Assembly: GCA_012515055.1 (NCBI GenBank)
Contig: JAAYZA010000124.1
Span: 1 to 64,000 of the forward strand
DNA from: Syntrophomonadaceae bacterium
GTDB taxonomy: Bacteria > Bacillota > Syntrophomonadia > Syntrophomonadales > Syntrophomonadaceae
Reading direction: 5' to 3'
DNA: 64,000 nucleotides
Position numbers and translations under genes: made by a program. Below are positions 18,442-27,628 of the stretch, in pieces. Within the stretch, counting starts at the first letter, position 1; each line of letters opens with the position of its first letter. The notes below the pieces were generated by a model. It ran no database searches. It saw nothing but the letters and a program-made list of their open reading frames with translations, and was not told the DNA's origin.

Positions 18442-19764
18442 ATGAAATTTACCCCCAATCCTCCGGCGGTGGCAGCAGAAATGCTGGCCAGCATCGGCTT
18501 GAATGATCTGGACCAATTGTTTCTGGACATTCATGATGAACTCAAACAAAAAAACACTCCCGAGTTTTTAGGCCGCGGCTTAAGTGAAATGGAAATAAAA
18601 AACCATATGCAGCAAATAGCTGCCCGGAATATCAATGTGGATGAGTTTCCATCCTTTCTGGGCGCCGGGGCCTATGATCACTATATCCCGGCAGTACTCG
18701 AACAGCTTATGTGGCGCTCGGAGTTTTATACGGCCTATACTCCCTACCAGGCGGAGATAAGTCAGGGTATTCTCCAGGCTATTTTTGAATACCAGACTCT
18801 TATATGTAATTTGACTGGCATGGATGTGTCCAATGCCTCCATGTATGACGGCGGCAGTGCACTGGCTGAAGCCTGCAGTCTGGCCTGTCTGCACACCAGA
18901 AGACGGCAGGTTTTGCTGCCGGATACCATTCATCCGGAATATATAGAGATATTAAAGACCTATGCTCTTTCAGGAATAATGGAAATAAAGACAGTGCCCG
19001 GCAGTGAAGGTGCATATGATCCGGCGGCATTCAAAGCGATGATCAGCAGCGAGACTGCGGCGGTTGTGATCCAGCAGCCCAATTTTTTCGGTAACCTGGA
19101 AGAAATCCGGCAGCTGGAGGAAGCCATCCATGATAATAAAGGAGTCCTCATCATGGCCGTTGACCCGATTTCATTGGGGATTTTAAAATCTCCGGGAGAG
19201 ATGGGGGCCGATATTGTTGTTGGTGAAGGGCAGTCCCTGGGAAGCAGCCTGAGTTTTGGCGGTCCCTATCTGGGTTTTCTGGCTGCCACCAGTAAATTTT
19301 TGCGTAAAATACCCGGGCGTATAGTCGGACAAACGGTGGATACCAGAGGAAACCGGGCTTTTGTTTTAACATTGCAAGCCCGGGAGCAGCATATCAGAAG
19401 GGAAAAAGCCAGTTCCAACATTTGCTCCAATCAGGCTCTTAATGCCCTGGCAGCAGTTATTTACCTGACAGCGGTTGGTCCCCGGGGGCTCAGGGAGATA
19501 GCTCTGCGCTGCCACCAGCTGGCCAGTTTCGCCCAGGCAGAACTGGAACGGCAGGGAGTGAAACTTCTTTATGACCAGCCTTATTTCAAGGAGTTTGCCG
19601 TAAAACTGGATGATCCGGCGGGAATGAACCGGCGGCTGCTGGAAAAAGGGATGATTGGCGGGTATGAACTGCCCGGTGCCATGCTGCTGGCTTTTACCGA
19701 AAAAAGAAACCAAGCCGAAATAGAACAGCTGGCTGAAATTCTGGGAGGACAAAAAAATGACTGA
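18442..19764 (+). CDS. gcvPA: Glycine dehydrogenase (decarboxylating) subunit 1
   Basis: This 440-residue protein is the N-terminal half of the P protein, which is split into two subunits in many Firmicutes. It shows [12 protein letters not shown], the long glycine-rich VVGEGQSLG stretch and [17 protein letters not shown]. It works as a heterotetramer with GcvPB to decarboxylate glycine. The ATG at 18442 follows AAGGAGG; an upstream in-frame ATG lies within gcvH and is unlikely. Confidence 0.95.
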   Translation: MKFTPNPPAVAAEMLASIGLNDLDQLFLDIHDELKQKNTPEFLGRGLSEMEIKNHMQQIAARNINVDEFPSFLGAGAYDHYIPAVLEQLMWRSEFYTAYTPYQAEISQGILQAIFEYQTLICNLTGMDVSNASMYDGGSALAEACSLACLHTRRRQVLLPDTIHPEYIEILKTYALSGIMEIKTVPGSEGAYDPAAFKAMISSETAAVVIQQPNFFGNLEEIRQLEEAIHDNKGVLIMAVDPISLGILKSPGEMGADIVVGEGQSLGSSLSFGGPYLGFLAATSKFLRKIPGRIVGQTVDTRGNRAFVLTLQAREQHIRREKASSNICSNQALNALAAVIYLTAVGPRGLREIALRCHQLASFAQAELERQGVKLLYDQPYFKEFAVKLDDPAGMNRRLLEKGMIGGYELPGAMLLAFTEKRNQAEIEQLAEILGGQKND

Positions 19765-21205
19765 ATTAATTTTTGAAAAAGATGTTGTCGGCGCCAATTC
19801 CTTTCAACTCCCGCCTTTTGACGGAGCCGGGGATGACAGCACAGAAAATATACCGGGACATCTTCTGCGGGCCAGCCTGCCAGATATCCCCTCAGTAAGT
19901 GAAATCGAACTGATCAGGCATTTCACGGCATTATCCTATCAGGCTTATGGGGTTGACAATGGGTTTTACCCGCTGGGTTCCTGCACCATGAAATATAATC
20001 CCAAGATCAATGAATGGGCCGCCCGGCTGCCGGGTCTGACTCAAATTCATCCCTATCAGGACCCGAAAACCGTACAGGGAGCTTTACAGCTGCTTTATGA
20101 TATGGCTAATATGCTAAGCGAAATCACCGGCATGGATCATTTCACCCTGCAGCCTGCAGCGGGGGCCCATGGCGAAATGACAGGTGTGATGATGATCAAA
20201 GCCTATCATAATAAAAGAGGGGATAATAAACGGACCAGAATGATGGTGCCGGATTCCGCCCATGGAACCAACCCGGCTACTGCCAATATGGTGGGTTATG
20301 AAGTGATGGAGATCAAATCCAATGACCGGGGCCTGGTGGATCTTAATGATTTAAAAGCTAAAATGTCTGATGAAGTGGCTGGATTGATGCTGACCAATCC
20401 CAATACACTGGGATTGTTTGAAGAAGATATCCGGGAAATCGCTGCCATTGTTCATGAAGGCGGAGGTTTGCTATATTATGATGGGGCCAATCTTAATGCC
20501 ATCATGGGCATCTGCCGTCCGGGTGATATGGGTTTTGATGTGGTCCATCTTAATTTGCACAAAACTTTTTCCGCCCCCCACGGCGGCGGCGGACCGGGCT
20601 CAGGACCGGTAGGTGTCAAAGATTTTTTAGCAGAATATTTGCCCCGCCCGGTGATCATCAAGGAAGGTGACCATTATGATTTTGATTATGACCGCCCGGG
20701 ATCCATCGGCCGGGTAAAGAATTTCTATGGTAATTTTGGAGTCATAGTGAAAGCCTATACTTATATAATGGCACTGGGACATGAAGGAATAAGGGATGCC
20801 TGTCAGCAGGCGGTGCTCAATGCCAATTATCTGCGTCATCACCTGCAGGATGATTACCATATTCCCTTTAATCGTTTATGCAAGCATGAGTTTGTTATGA
20901 GTGCACGCCAGCAAATGGAAACCAGCCATGTATCTACCCTGGATATTGCCAAGAGACTGATGGATCATGGCTACCACCCCCCCACCGTTTATTTTCCCCT
21001 CATCGTTAAAGAAGCGATGATGATCGAACCTGCCGAAACTGAAAGCCGGGAACGATTGGACGGTTTTATCGCGGCCCTGGAACTAATTGCCCGGGAAGCT
21101 CAGGAGGATCCCCAAAAACTGAGGGATGCCCCCCATACGACAGTGATCGGACGAGTCGATGAAGTAAAAGCAGCCCGCAGTCCGGTGGTAAAATGGGAGG
21201 GATAA
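19757..21205 (+). CDS. gcvPB: Glycine dehydrogenase (decarboxylating) subunit 2
   Basis: The 482-residue subunit carries the PLP site: K269 in HLNLHKTFS followed by the glycine-rich [11 protein letters not shown] loop. [10 protein letters not shown] and [10 protein letters not shown] are also typical. It overlaps gcvPA by 8 bp, which suggests translational coupling for equal amounts of the two halves. Confidence 0.95.
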   Translation: MTELIFEKDVVGANSFQLPPFDGAGDDSTENIPGHLLRASLPDIPSVSEIELIRHFTALSYQAYGVDNGFYPLGSCTMKYNPKINEWAARLPGLTQIHPYQDPKTVQGALQLLYDMANMLSEITGMDHFTLQPAAGAHGEMTGVMMIKAYHNKRGDNKRTRMMVPDSAHGTNPATANMVGYEVMEIKSNDRGLVDLNDLKAKMSDEVAGLMLTNPNTLGLFEEDIREIAAIVHEGGGLLYYDGANLNAIMGICRPGDMGFDVVHLNLHKTFSAPHGGGGPGSGPVGVKDFLAEYLPRPVIIKEGDHYDFDYDRPGSIGRVKNFYGNFGVIVKAYTYIMALGHEGIRDACQQAVLNANYLRHHLQDDYHIPFNRLCKHEFVMSARQQMETSHVSTLDIAKRLMDHGYHPPTVYFPLIVKEAMMIEPAETESRERLDGFIAALELIAREAQEDPQKLRDAPHTTVIGRVDEVKAARSPVVKWEG

Positions 21206-21207
21206 TA

Positions 21208-22605
21208 GTGAAAGATCTGGTGGTTATAGGCGGGGGTCCGGGGGGTTATGCAGCAGCTATCCGGGCTTGCCAGCTGGGGATGAAGGTGGCTTTGATCGAA
21301 AGGGATGCACTGGGTGGCACCTGTTTGAACCGTGGTTGTATCCCCACTAAAGCCTACCATTATAATGCCCGAATCCTATATGATCTGCACAAAGCTGCGG
21401 GTCTGGGCATTGAAGTTGAAAATGCCCGTCTGGATATGCAGCGGACCAAAGACAGAAAGGATAATATCGTCAGGGGCCTGGTGGATTCCATCCAAAAATT
21501 GCTGGAACAAAACCAGGCCGAGGTCATAAAGGGGACCGCCAGGATAATTGACCCGCAAATAGTTGAGGTGGAAGAACAAAGGATAAAAACCAGGAACATT
21601 TTGATTGCGTCCGGATCAAGACCGGCGGATTTATCCATAGAAGGAGCTGATCTGCCGGGGGTAATGAACAGTGATGAGATTCTGGAACTGACGGCAGTCC
21701 CGCCCCGACTGGCTATAATAGGCGGGGGTGTAATCGGCCTGGAATTTGCATCGATATTCAACCAGTTTGGCAGTGCAGTGACAGTCATCGAAAAAGAAGC
21801 ACGCCTGCTTAATGCAATGGATGAGGAGATCTCCCGGCGGATGCTGGTTTATCTGAAAAAAACCGGTATCAGTATTTTTACCGGGACCCAGGTTCAGCAA
21901 ATCACGGCAGTTGATGCGGGGCTGAATTTGGTTGTCCGGGGGAAAAAAGAAGCCTCTGTAATCGAGGCCGATGTGGTACTGCTGGCAGCAGGCCGTGAGC
22001 CGGTTACCGATAATCTGGGATTAGCAGATATGGGGATTGAATTGGACCCCGGGGGTTTTATAAAAACCGACGGGAATTTTAAGACCAATAGGGCAGGAAT
22101 TTATGCCATCGGTGATGTGATCGGCAGCATGATGCTGGCCCATGTAGCTTCGGAAGAAGGAATTGCCGCTGTTGAGCATATGGCAGGAAAAGACAGAACC
22201 GTTGCCTATGCCAGTGTCCCCCAATGCATATTTACTCTGCCGGAAGCAGCCTCAGTGGGCATGAGTGAGGAAGAAGCCCGGAGGCAGGGACTCGAATATA
22301 AAGCGGGAAAATACCTCATGGCTGCCAACAGCAAAGCGATGACCATGGGAGAAACTGATGGAATGGTAAAAATACTTGCCGATCAGGAGGAAAGGATCAT
22401 TGGTGTTCATATCATTGGGCCCCATGCCAGTGATTTGATCCTGGAAGGGACCATCATGGTAAAAAACCAGATGCAGATAAAAGACCTTCTGGGCACCATC
22501 CATCCCCACCCCACTCTGGGGGAAGCGTTGATGGAAGCTCTCCATGACATCAGGGGCGAAGCCATCCATCTGCTGCCTAAAAGGGGAAATAGAATCATTA
22601 AATAA
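21208..22605 (+). CDS. lpdA: Dihydrolipoyl dehydrogenase (L protein)
   Basis: This 465-residue FAD enzyme reoxidises the H-protein lipoyl arm with NAD+. It has the GGGPGGYAAAIRA dinucleotide fold, the redox disulfide C39-x4-C44 in GGTCLNRGCIPTKA, the second GGGVIGLEFA fold and the C-terminal HPHPTLGEAL with the active-site His-Glu. GTG 21208 is placed correctly after GGGAGGG; an earlier ATG at 21193 lies before that site. Confidence 0.95.
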   Translation: MKDLVVIGGGPGGYAAAIRACQLGMKVALIERDALGGTCLNRGCIPTKAYHYNARILYDLHKAAGLGIEVENARLDMQRTKDRKDNIVRGLVDSIQKLLEQNQAEVIKGTARIIDPQIVEVEEQRIKTRNILIASGSRPADLSIEGADLPGVMNSDEILELTAVPPRLAIIGGGVIGLEFASIFNQFGSAVTVIEKEARLLNAMDEEISRRMLVYLKKTGISIFTGTQVQQITAVDAGLNLVVRGKKEASVIEADVVLLAAGREPVTDNLGLADMGIELDPGGFIKTDGNFKTNRAGIYAIGDVIGSMMLAHVASEEGIAAVEHMAGKDRTVAYASVPQCIFTLPEAASVGMSEEEARRQGLEYKAGKYLMAANSKAMTMGETDGMVKILADQEERIIGVHIIGPHASDLILEGTIMVKNQMQIKDLLGTIHPHPTLGEALMEALHDIRGEAIHLLPKRGNRIIK

Positions 22606-22619
22606 TGGGGAATGGAATA

Positions 22620-23606
22620 ATGCTGGAAATCATAAATCTTAACACCGACCCCTTTTACAATCTGGCCCTGGAAGAATATTGCCTGGATCATTTCCTCCAG
22701 CAGGACATTTTGATACTCTGGCAAAATACACCGGCAGTAATTATTGGCAGAAATCAAAACACCCGGGAGGAAATAAACAGCTCCTATGTAAAAGAAAAAG
22801 ATATCAAGGTTGCCCGCAGGTTGTCAGGGGGAGGAGCAGTCTATCACGACAGGGGCAATTTGAATTTCACCTTCATCATCAATGAAGGTCCCGGTGCCAA
22901 AGGATTTGAGTTCACTCGTTTCACCCGCCCGGTGATCACGGCCCTGGCTCAGCTGGGGGTGCAGGCCGAAGATAATGGCAGGAATGATATCACCATCGCC
23001 GGTAAGAAGTTTTCCGGCAATGCCCAGTACCGCAGAAAAAACCGGCTGCTTCACCATGGTACACTTCTTTTTGCTTCGGATCTTAAACAAATGGTTCAGG
23101 CCCTGAATGCCCCACCCGAAAAAATACTATCCAAAGGGGTCAAATCGATCCGCAGCCGGGTGACCAATATTGCCGAACACCTCCCAGCACCGATTGATAT
23201 CATGACTTTTAAGCAGATCCTTACCGCCACAATATTTTCCGGTCGGCAGCAGGAGCAGTATAGTTTAAGCGAGACTGAAGTCCAGGCAGTTAAACAATTG
23301 CAGCAGGAAAAGTATGAGACCTGGGAATTTGTTTACGGATCTTCGCCGCCCTTTAATATTGAAAAAAAGGCCCGCTTTGATTGGGGCAGTATAAAAATAC
23401 AATTAAATATAAAAAACGGCCGGATAAAAACTGCTGCGATATACGGAGATTTCTTTGCCGATCAGGATGTGGAAGAACTAGCCCGAAAAATGGAGGGGCT
23501 TAAATATGAGGAAAGCTCGCTTAAAACATTTCTGGACAAGATGGATATTGCTGATTATTTACCCGCTGCGACCAAAGGGGATTTTCTCCGCCTGCTTATC
23601 GATTAG
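22620..23606 (+). CDS. lplA: Lipoate-protein ligase A
   Basis: This 328-residue protein attaches lipoate to the GcvH lysine. The signature motifs are PAVIIGRNQNT, ARRLSGGGAVYHD, the Lys of GKKFSGNAQ and HHGTLLF, and a C-terminal LplA accessory domain is present. ATG 22620 sits behind GGGGAATGGA; ATG 22605, overlapping the lpdA stop, lacks a close ribosome site but remains possible. It is the last gene of the glycine cleavage operon. Confidence 0.9.
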   Translation: MLEIINLNTDPFYNLALEEYCLDHFLQQDILILWQNTPAVIIGRNQNTREEINSSYVKEKDIKVARRLSGGGAVYHDRGNLNFTFIINEGPGAKGFEFTRFTRPVITALAQLGVQAEDNGRNDITIAGKKFSGNAQYRRKNRLLHHGTLLFASDLKQMVQALNAPPEKILSKGVKSIRSRVTNIAEHLPAPIDIMTFKQILTATIFSGRQQEQYSLSETEVQAVKQLQQEKYETWEFVYGSSPPFNIEKKARFDWGSIKIQLNIKNGRIKTAAIYGDFFADQDVEELARKMEGLKYEESSLKTFLDKMDIADYLPAATKGDFLRLLID

Positions 23607-23943
23607 ACCTGGCCGGGCTCCGGTTTGATTTGTTTCCTGTGATTGACCGGCAATGATTTTTCGGCGGTTCATCCCAGGCAATGGGCGCGAAAACAAAGGC
23701 CGGGGCGGGGGGCTTCTTCAGGGTATACTTCCTTGTATCAGCAACTTTTAATGTGGGCAGTTTTTATTATTTCCTACCGGAGTCAGCGGGGCAAAAAACC
23801 ATAATCCCCAAATTTCTGAAAGGATTTATGATGGGATTATAGACAACATATGAGTTAATATTCTTGATAAAAACCTCAATATGATGTATATTTATCGGGG
23901 ACTTTCCATATTTGTTCCTAATAATTGAAAAAGGGTGTTGTTA
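23607..23943 (+). other. Intergenic region lplA to cofE-like gene
   Basis: There is no gene in this 337 bp. An 8-bp inverted repeat (ATAATCCC 23801-23808, GGGATTAT 23833-23840) with a 24-nt loop lies upstream of the promoter listed separately. No clear terminator for the glycine cleavage operon is visible. Confidence 0.4.
23864..23892 (+). promoter_or_regulatory. Sigma-A-type promoter of cofE-like gene
   Basis: TTGATA (23864-23869) and TATATT (23887-23892) are separated by 17 bp, 51 bp before the start codon. Confidence 0.6.
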
Positions 23944-25119
23944 ATGGGTAAGTTACCGGATTACATTGGGGTTTCAGCCTTTGGGATAAAAATGGGGGTC
24001 ATCGTACCCGGCTGTGATGTTGTAAGCATGGTATACGATGCCTTGTATAAATGTAACCAGGATGGCTTGCTTGACAATGGTGACACGGTATGCGTCACGG
24101 AATCTATAGTAGCCCGGGCGCAAAACAATTATATTACCGCCCAGGATATATCCAGAGAAGTAACGGAAAAGCTTAAAATAAATCCCCACAGCAGCGTCGG
24201 GATTGTTTTCCCCATCCTTAGCCGCAATCGTTTTGCCATGGTTTTAAAAGGCATAGCCGGCAGTGTTCCGGAAGGTAAAATAGTTATCCAATTATCCCAC
24301 CCGGCCGATGAAGTGGGCAACCAGGTCATGCATTATGATTTTGCGGAATCGATAGGTAAATGTTCCTCAGATGTTATTACACTGGATGACATTGGTCCCG
24401 ATAGATTCAAGCATCCCATCACCAAGGTGGATTATGTGCAGTTATACAGTGAGATCGTCACCGAACAGGGCAGTGAAGTGGAGATCCTTTTCAGCAATGA
24501 TCCGACCAAAATAACGGAGTATGATTTAGACGGCATAATCGTGGCTAATATTCATCAGCGGGAAAGGACCTGCCGCAAACTGATGGAAGCGGGACAGAAC
24601 TGCATTACATTACAGCATATTTGCAATAGTGGTGAGGCCTGGTCGGAATGGGGTGTTCTGGGCAGCAATATGTCCTCGGGGGATAAACTGAAGCTGGCCC
24701 CCAGAAATGCCGATCAGGTGGCAGAAGAACTCCAGATTAGAGTTAAAGAGACCCTGGATGTCGACATAGAGGTTATTATTTACGGTGATGGTGCCTATCG
24801 GGATCCATCCACCGGCATTTATGAACTGGCGGACCCCCAGCCGGCTCTGGGCATGACCAGGGGATTGGCGGGAAAATACCGGCAGGGATTAAAATATAAA
24901 TATATGGTTGATGTGATGTATGACAACGGTGTGGAAATAGCTGAAATTGAAAGTTCCATCGAAGCCAAAAAGGATGAGAGTTTCGCCGTTGATTGCCTGG
25001 AAACCGAAGGAACCACCCCGCGCAAAGCTGAGGATTTGATGGCCAGTCTGGCTGATCTGGTAAGCGGCTCGGCGGATGCCGGCACACCATTGGTTTTAGT
25101 CAAAGGCTTTTTGGCCTAG
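23944..25119 (+). CDS. Coenzyme F420-0:L-glutamate ligase (CofE) family protein
   Basis: The 391-residue protein matches the CofE-like fold (PF01996), with the VCVTESIVARAQ motif near residue 46 and the YGDGAYRDPSTGIYELADP segment. It is longer than archaeal CofE (about 250 residues). Homologues of this longer type occur in anaerobic Firmicutes that are not known to make F420, so the substrate is uncertain; it may form a glutamyl-type amide bond on another cofactor. The ATG at 23944 follows AAGGGTG; a GTG at 23935 overlaps that site. It is monocistronic, with its own promoter and terminator. Confidence 0.7.
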   Translation: MGKLPDYIGVSAFGIKMGVIVPGCDVVSMVYDALYKCNQDGLLDNGDTVCVTESIVARAQNNYITAQDISREVTEKLKINPHSSVGIVFPILSRNRFAMVLKGIAGSVPEGKIVIQLSHPADEVGNQVMHYDFAESIGKCSSDVITLDDIGPDRFKHPITKVDYVQLYSEIVTEQGSEVEILFSNDPTKITEYDLDGIIVANIHQRERTCRKLMEAGQNCITLQHICNSGEAWSEWGVLGSNMSSGDKLKLAPRNADQVAEELQIRVKETLDVDIEVIIYGDGAYRDPSTGIYELADPQPALGMTRGLAGKYRQGLKYKYMVDVMYDNGVEIAEIESSIEAKKDESFAVDCLETEGTTPRKAEDLMASLADLVSGSADAGTPLVLVKGFLA

Positions 25120-25144
25120 GTATTTAGCGACACAATAATTAAAA

Positions 25145-25174
25145 GGGGAGAGCTGACCGCTCTCCTTTATTTTT
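25145..25174 (+). terminator. rho-independent terminator of cofE-like gene
   Basis: GGAGAGC (25147-25153) and GCTCTCC (25159-25165) form a 7-bp stem with a 5-nt loop, followed by TTTATTTTT. Confidence 0.85.
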
Positions 25175-25181
25175 GGGCATA

Positions 25182-25211
25182 AAAATAAGGGGTCAATTGA
25201 CCCCTTATTTT
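25182..25211. terminator. 30-bp perfect palindrome, bidirectional terminator
   Basis: Positions 25182-25196 are exactly complementary to 25197-25211 (AATAAGGGGTCAA arm), with A-rich and T-rich ends. It lies 10 bp beyond the thiolase stop and serves best as a terminator for the minus strand, backing up the previous terminator on the plus strand. Confidence 0.75.
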
Positions 25212-25220
25212 ATATCGTTA

Positions 25221-26504
25221 TTATTTCACTCTCTGCCAGATAGCAGCTGCACCATGACCGTGTCCGATACACATGGATTCCATGATGTATTCTACATCGG
25301 GATAGGCTTCGAACAACAGGGTGATGTCAGCAGCAATTCTTGCACCGGTACATGCCAGGGGATGGCCGATGGAAATTCCGGAACCCCAGACATTGGATCT
25401 GTCAGCAGGCAGGTTTAATTCTCTGCGTACATATACGGATTGGGAAGCGAAAGCTTCGTTGATTTCCCACAGTCCGATTTGATCCTGAGTCATTCCAGCT
25501 CTCTTCAGTACTTTAGGAATTGCCAGTGCCGGTCCAATTCCCATGATGTCAGGTTCCAGGCCGATTACAGCCCAGCTGACCAGTTTCATTTTGGGTTTTA
25601 AACCAAGAGCTTTGGCACCTTCAGCGGTAGCAACGATGACACCGGCAGCGGCGTCATTGATCTGACTGGAGTTACCGGCAGTTACAGTTGCCAGTTCGTC
25701 CTGCATGAAAACAGGAGCCATGGCACCAAGGGTTTCCATGGTGGTTTCACGGCGCAGGCCCTGGTCTACAGCCACAACTACTTCGACCATTTCTTCGCCT
25801 TTTTCGGCGGCAGCTTTGGCCAGATGATCGGTTGCAGTGTAAAGTGATGCCATATTATGCGGGTTGGGATTGTTTTTGGCAACGCTCTTGGCCGGAACCT
25901 TCACAGTGATGGGGATGATGTTTTTGCCGGCAGCATTGATGTCCTGGGCAGCAGCACATTTCATGTGTGATTCCATGGCAAATTCGTCCTGTTCTTCCCG
26001 GGAAATATTAAAGCGGCGTGCTACGATCTCAGCGGTATAGCCCATGTTAATGGCCATCATGTTCATGAAATTGCCCAGATCAGGATGAACATCAGCGCCA
26101 GCACCCATGGGGATATGGCTCATGTGCTGCACACCGCCGGCAATCTGAACATCTCCGCCCATGCCAGTCATCATGGTGTTCATGGCAAAAACGATGGAGT
26201 TCAAGCCGGAGGCGCAGAAGCGGTCAACGGTACATCCGGGAACATCATAGGAACCATCGGATAAAATCCAGGACAGACGCCCCATATTAAGTCCCTGTTC
26301 CATGAAAGCATTGGCAGTTGCTGCCCAGACAACGTCATCAATAATTTCTGCCTGTTTGGCCTTGTCTTCCAGGCCCGCTCTTTTTCTCAGCTCTCTGAAA
26401 ACAATTGCTGTTAATTCATCAGCACGAACATTGGTAAACCAGGATTGTTTCCCTGCGCGAGCAACAGCTGTCCTCGCGGCTTCTACTACGTATACTTCCT
26501 TCAT
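25221..26504 (-). CDS. Acetyl-CoA C-acetyltransferase (thiolase)
   Basis: This 427-residue enzyme condenses two acetyl-CoA or cleaves acetoacetyl-CoA, and in a syntrophic fatty-acid oxidiser it would act in the cleaving direction. Catalytic residues are C97 (VDRFCASGLNS), the second cysteine C385 (ACTGARIA) and the histidine of GHPLA, with NEAFASQ between. The length and the ASG motif fit degradative FadA/AtoB-like thiolases. The ATG follows AGGGGG. In the leader, AGGCTTT-AAAA-AAAGCCT (26544-26561) can form a hairpin. Confidence 0.9.
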   Translation of the reverse strand: MKEVYVVEAARTAVARAGKQSWFTNVRADELTAIVFRELRKRAGLEDKAKQAEIIDDVVWAATANAFMEQGLNMGRLSWILSDGSYDVPGCTVDRFCASGLNSIVFAMNTMMTGMGGDVQIAGGVQHMSHIPMGAGADVHPDLGNFMNMMAINMGYTAEIVARRFNISREEQDEFAMESHMKCAAAQDINAAGKNIIPITVKVPAKSVAKNNPNPHNMASLYTATDHLAKAAAEKGEEMVEVVVAVDQGLRRETTMETLGAMAPVFMQDELATVTAGNSSQINDAAAGVIVATAEGAKALGLKPKMKLVSWAVIGLEPDIMGIGPALAIPKVLKRAGMTQDQIGLWEINEAFASQSVYVRRELNLPADRSNVWGSGISIGHPLACTGARIAADITLLFEAYPDVEYIMESMCIGHGHGAAAIWQRVK

Positions 26505-26721
26505 ACTATGGATTCCCCCTTAATTTTTTATCGTCCTGCACTGAGGCTTTAAAAAAAGCCTGACCACTCAATGAATCTATTCTATATAATTGGCAATATT
26601 CCTCCTTCCATTCATCAAATTTATAAAGATTAATTATTCAATTAAATTAGCCGTGCTATTAGCAGAAATAATAACCGCTCATAACTGCCGGTAAAGAGTA
26701 TTTAATATTGTAAAAGCAAAT

Positions 26722-26731
26722 ATGTTATAAT
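26722..26731 (+). promoter_or_regulatory. Extended -10 promoter for the 34-codon ORF
   Basis: TATAAT at 26726-26731 is preceded by TG with a one-base gap, giving an extended -10. No good -35 is visible. Confidence 0.4.
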
Positions 26732-26766
26732 CAATTAAATCAATACTGACCGGGGAGGTTTAACAG

Positions 26767-26871
26767 TTGGAAGCATTGAAAAAACAGGTGAAAAGTGAAA
26801 CAATCAGGACCCTGATCTGGATGCTGATCGCTTTTGGTGCAGCCATCGGCGTATACTATTTAGTCTGGTAG
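26767..26871 (+). CDS. 34-residue single-pass membrane peptide
   Basis: A TTG-initiated frame follows GGGGAGG (26752-26758) at an 8-bp spacing and an extended -10 TATAAT. The peptide starts with a charged amphipathic stretch (MEALKKQVKSETIRT) and ends in a hydrophobic helix of about 19 residues (LIWMLIAFGAAIGVYYLVW), so it should be a single-pass membrane peptide. No family is recognised. It lies 85 bp before the CsoR gene but that gene has its own promoter. Confidence 0.5.
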   Translation: MEALKKQVKSETIRTLIWMLIAFGAAIGVYYLVW

Positions 26872-26897
26872 GAAAACTATATAAATAAAAATACTAT

Positions 26898-26925
26898 TTG
26901 ACAAACCTGAAATAGCCATTATAAT
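26898..26925 (+). promoter_or_regulatory. Promoter of csoR-trxA
   Basis: A consensus TTGACA (26898-26903) and TATAAT (26920-26925) are separated by 16 bp. Confidence 0.8.
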
Positions 26926-26936
26926 TTAATTAATAG

Positions 26937-26951
26937 TACCCAAGGGGGGTA
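26937..26951 (+). promoter_or_regulatory. CsoR-type operator overlapping the ribosome site
   Basis: TACCC-AAGGG-GGGTA has the TACCC-N5-GGGTA architecture of known CsoR operators such as that of the B. subtilis copZA promoter. It begins 11 bp after the -10 box, so bound repressor would block transcription, and its G run also forms the ribosome site. Confidence 0.7.
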
Positions 26952-26956
26952 TTCGA

Positions 26957-27235
26957 ATGGAGTTCACTCAGACTCAGGATGAATCACGCCAGGCCATATT
27001 ACGACGCCTGCGAAGGATTGAAGGGCAGGTAAGAGGTTTACAAAGGATGCTGGAAGAGCAAAAGGACTGCCAGGATGTTTTGATCCAGGTAGCGGCAGTG
27101 AAGTCTGCTATTGCTCAGGTAGGCTTGCTAGTATTTGAAAACCATGCCCAGCAATGCATTGCCAAAGCAGTCGAGGAAAATTCTGACAATACTATCCATG
27201 AAATCGTGGAAATGATGGGGAAATTAATTAAATAA
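26957..27235 (+). CDS. csoR: CsoR-family metal-sensing repressor
   Basis: The 92-residue all-helical protein has the copper ligand set C38, H63 and C67 with the spacing 25 and 4 that is found in Mycobacterium tuberculosis CsoR (C36, H61, C65). RRLRRIEGQVRGLQRML is the family signature. A CsoR-type operator lies in its own promoter region, so autoregulation is likely. The next gene in the same unit is a thioredoxin, not the more common CopA/CopZ copper exporter pair, so the inducer could be copper or a sulfur/thiol stress species. Confidence 0.85.
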   Translation: MEFTQTQDESRQAILRRLRRIEGQVRGLQRMLEEQKDCQDVLIQVAAVKSAIAQVGLLVFENHAQQCIAKAVEENSDNTIHEIVEMMGKLIK

Positions 27236-27251
27236 CAAGGAGGAGAAATCC

Positions 27252-27572
27252 ATGGCAGTTAAAAATTTGACCGGGGATAATTTTGAACAGGAAGTTATAC
27301 AGGAAGCATTGCCTGTATTGGTAGATTTTTGGGCCCCCTGGTGTGGTCCCTGTAAAATGGTGGGACCTATTGTGGAGACCCTGGCAGCAGAAAATGAAGG
27401 CAAACTGGTCGTAGCCAAAGTAAATGTCGATGAAAATAAGAGCCTGGCTGTCCAATATGGCATCAGGGGTATTCCCACACTGGTTTTTTTCAAGGATGGC
27501 GCCGAAGTAAAAAGAGTTGTTGGAGCCCAGAACAAGAGTCAGCTGCAAACCGCTATCAACCAGATTTTATAA
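27252..27572 (+). CDS. trxA: Thioredoxin
   Basis: The 106-residue protein has the canonical active site WAPWCGPCK and the cis-proline GIPTLVFF. Length and fold are those of classical thioredoxin. It is 16 bp behind csoR and shares its transcript, implying regulation by the CsoR operator. A terminator follows. Confidence 0.95.
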   Translation: MAVKNLTGDNFEQEVIQEALPVLVDFWAPWCGPCKMVGPIVETLAAENEGKLVVAKVNVDENKSLAVQYGIRGIPTLVFFKDGAEVKRVVGAQNKSQLQTAINQIL

Positions 27573-27591
27573 AGTTTAAAAAAATTATCGG

Positions 27592-27622
27592 ACCATCTTC
27601 GTTTAACGGGGATGGTTTTTTC
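27592..27622 (+). terminator. rho-independent terminator after trxA
   Basis: ACCATCTTCG (27592-27601) and CGGGGATGGT (27607-27616) form a 10-bp stem with G-U pairs and a TTTAA loop, followed by six T. Confidence 0.85.
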
Positions 27623-27628
27623 TTTGCA

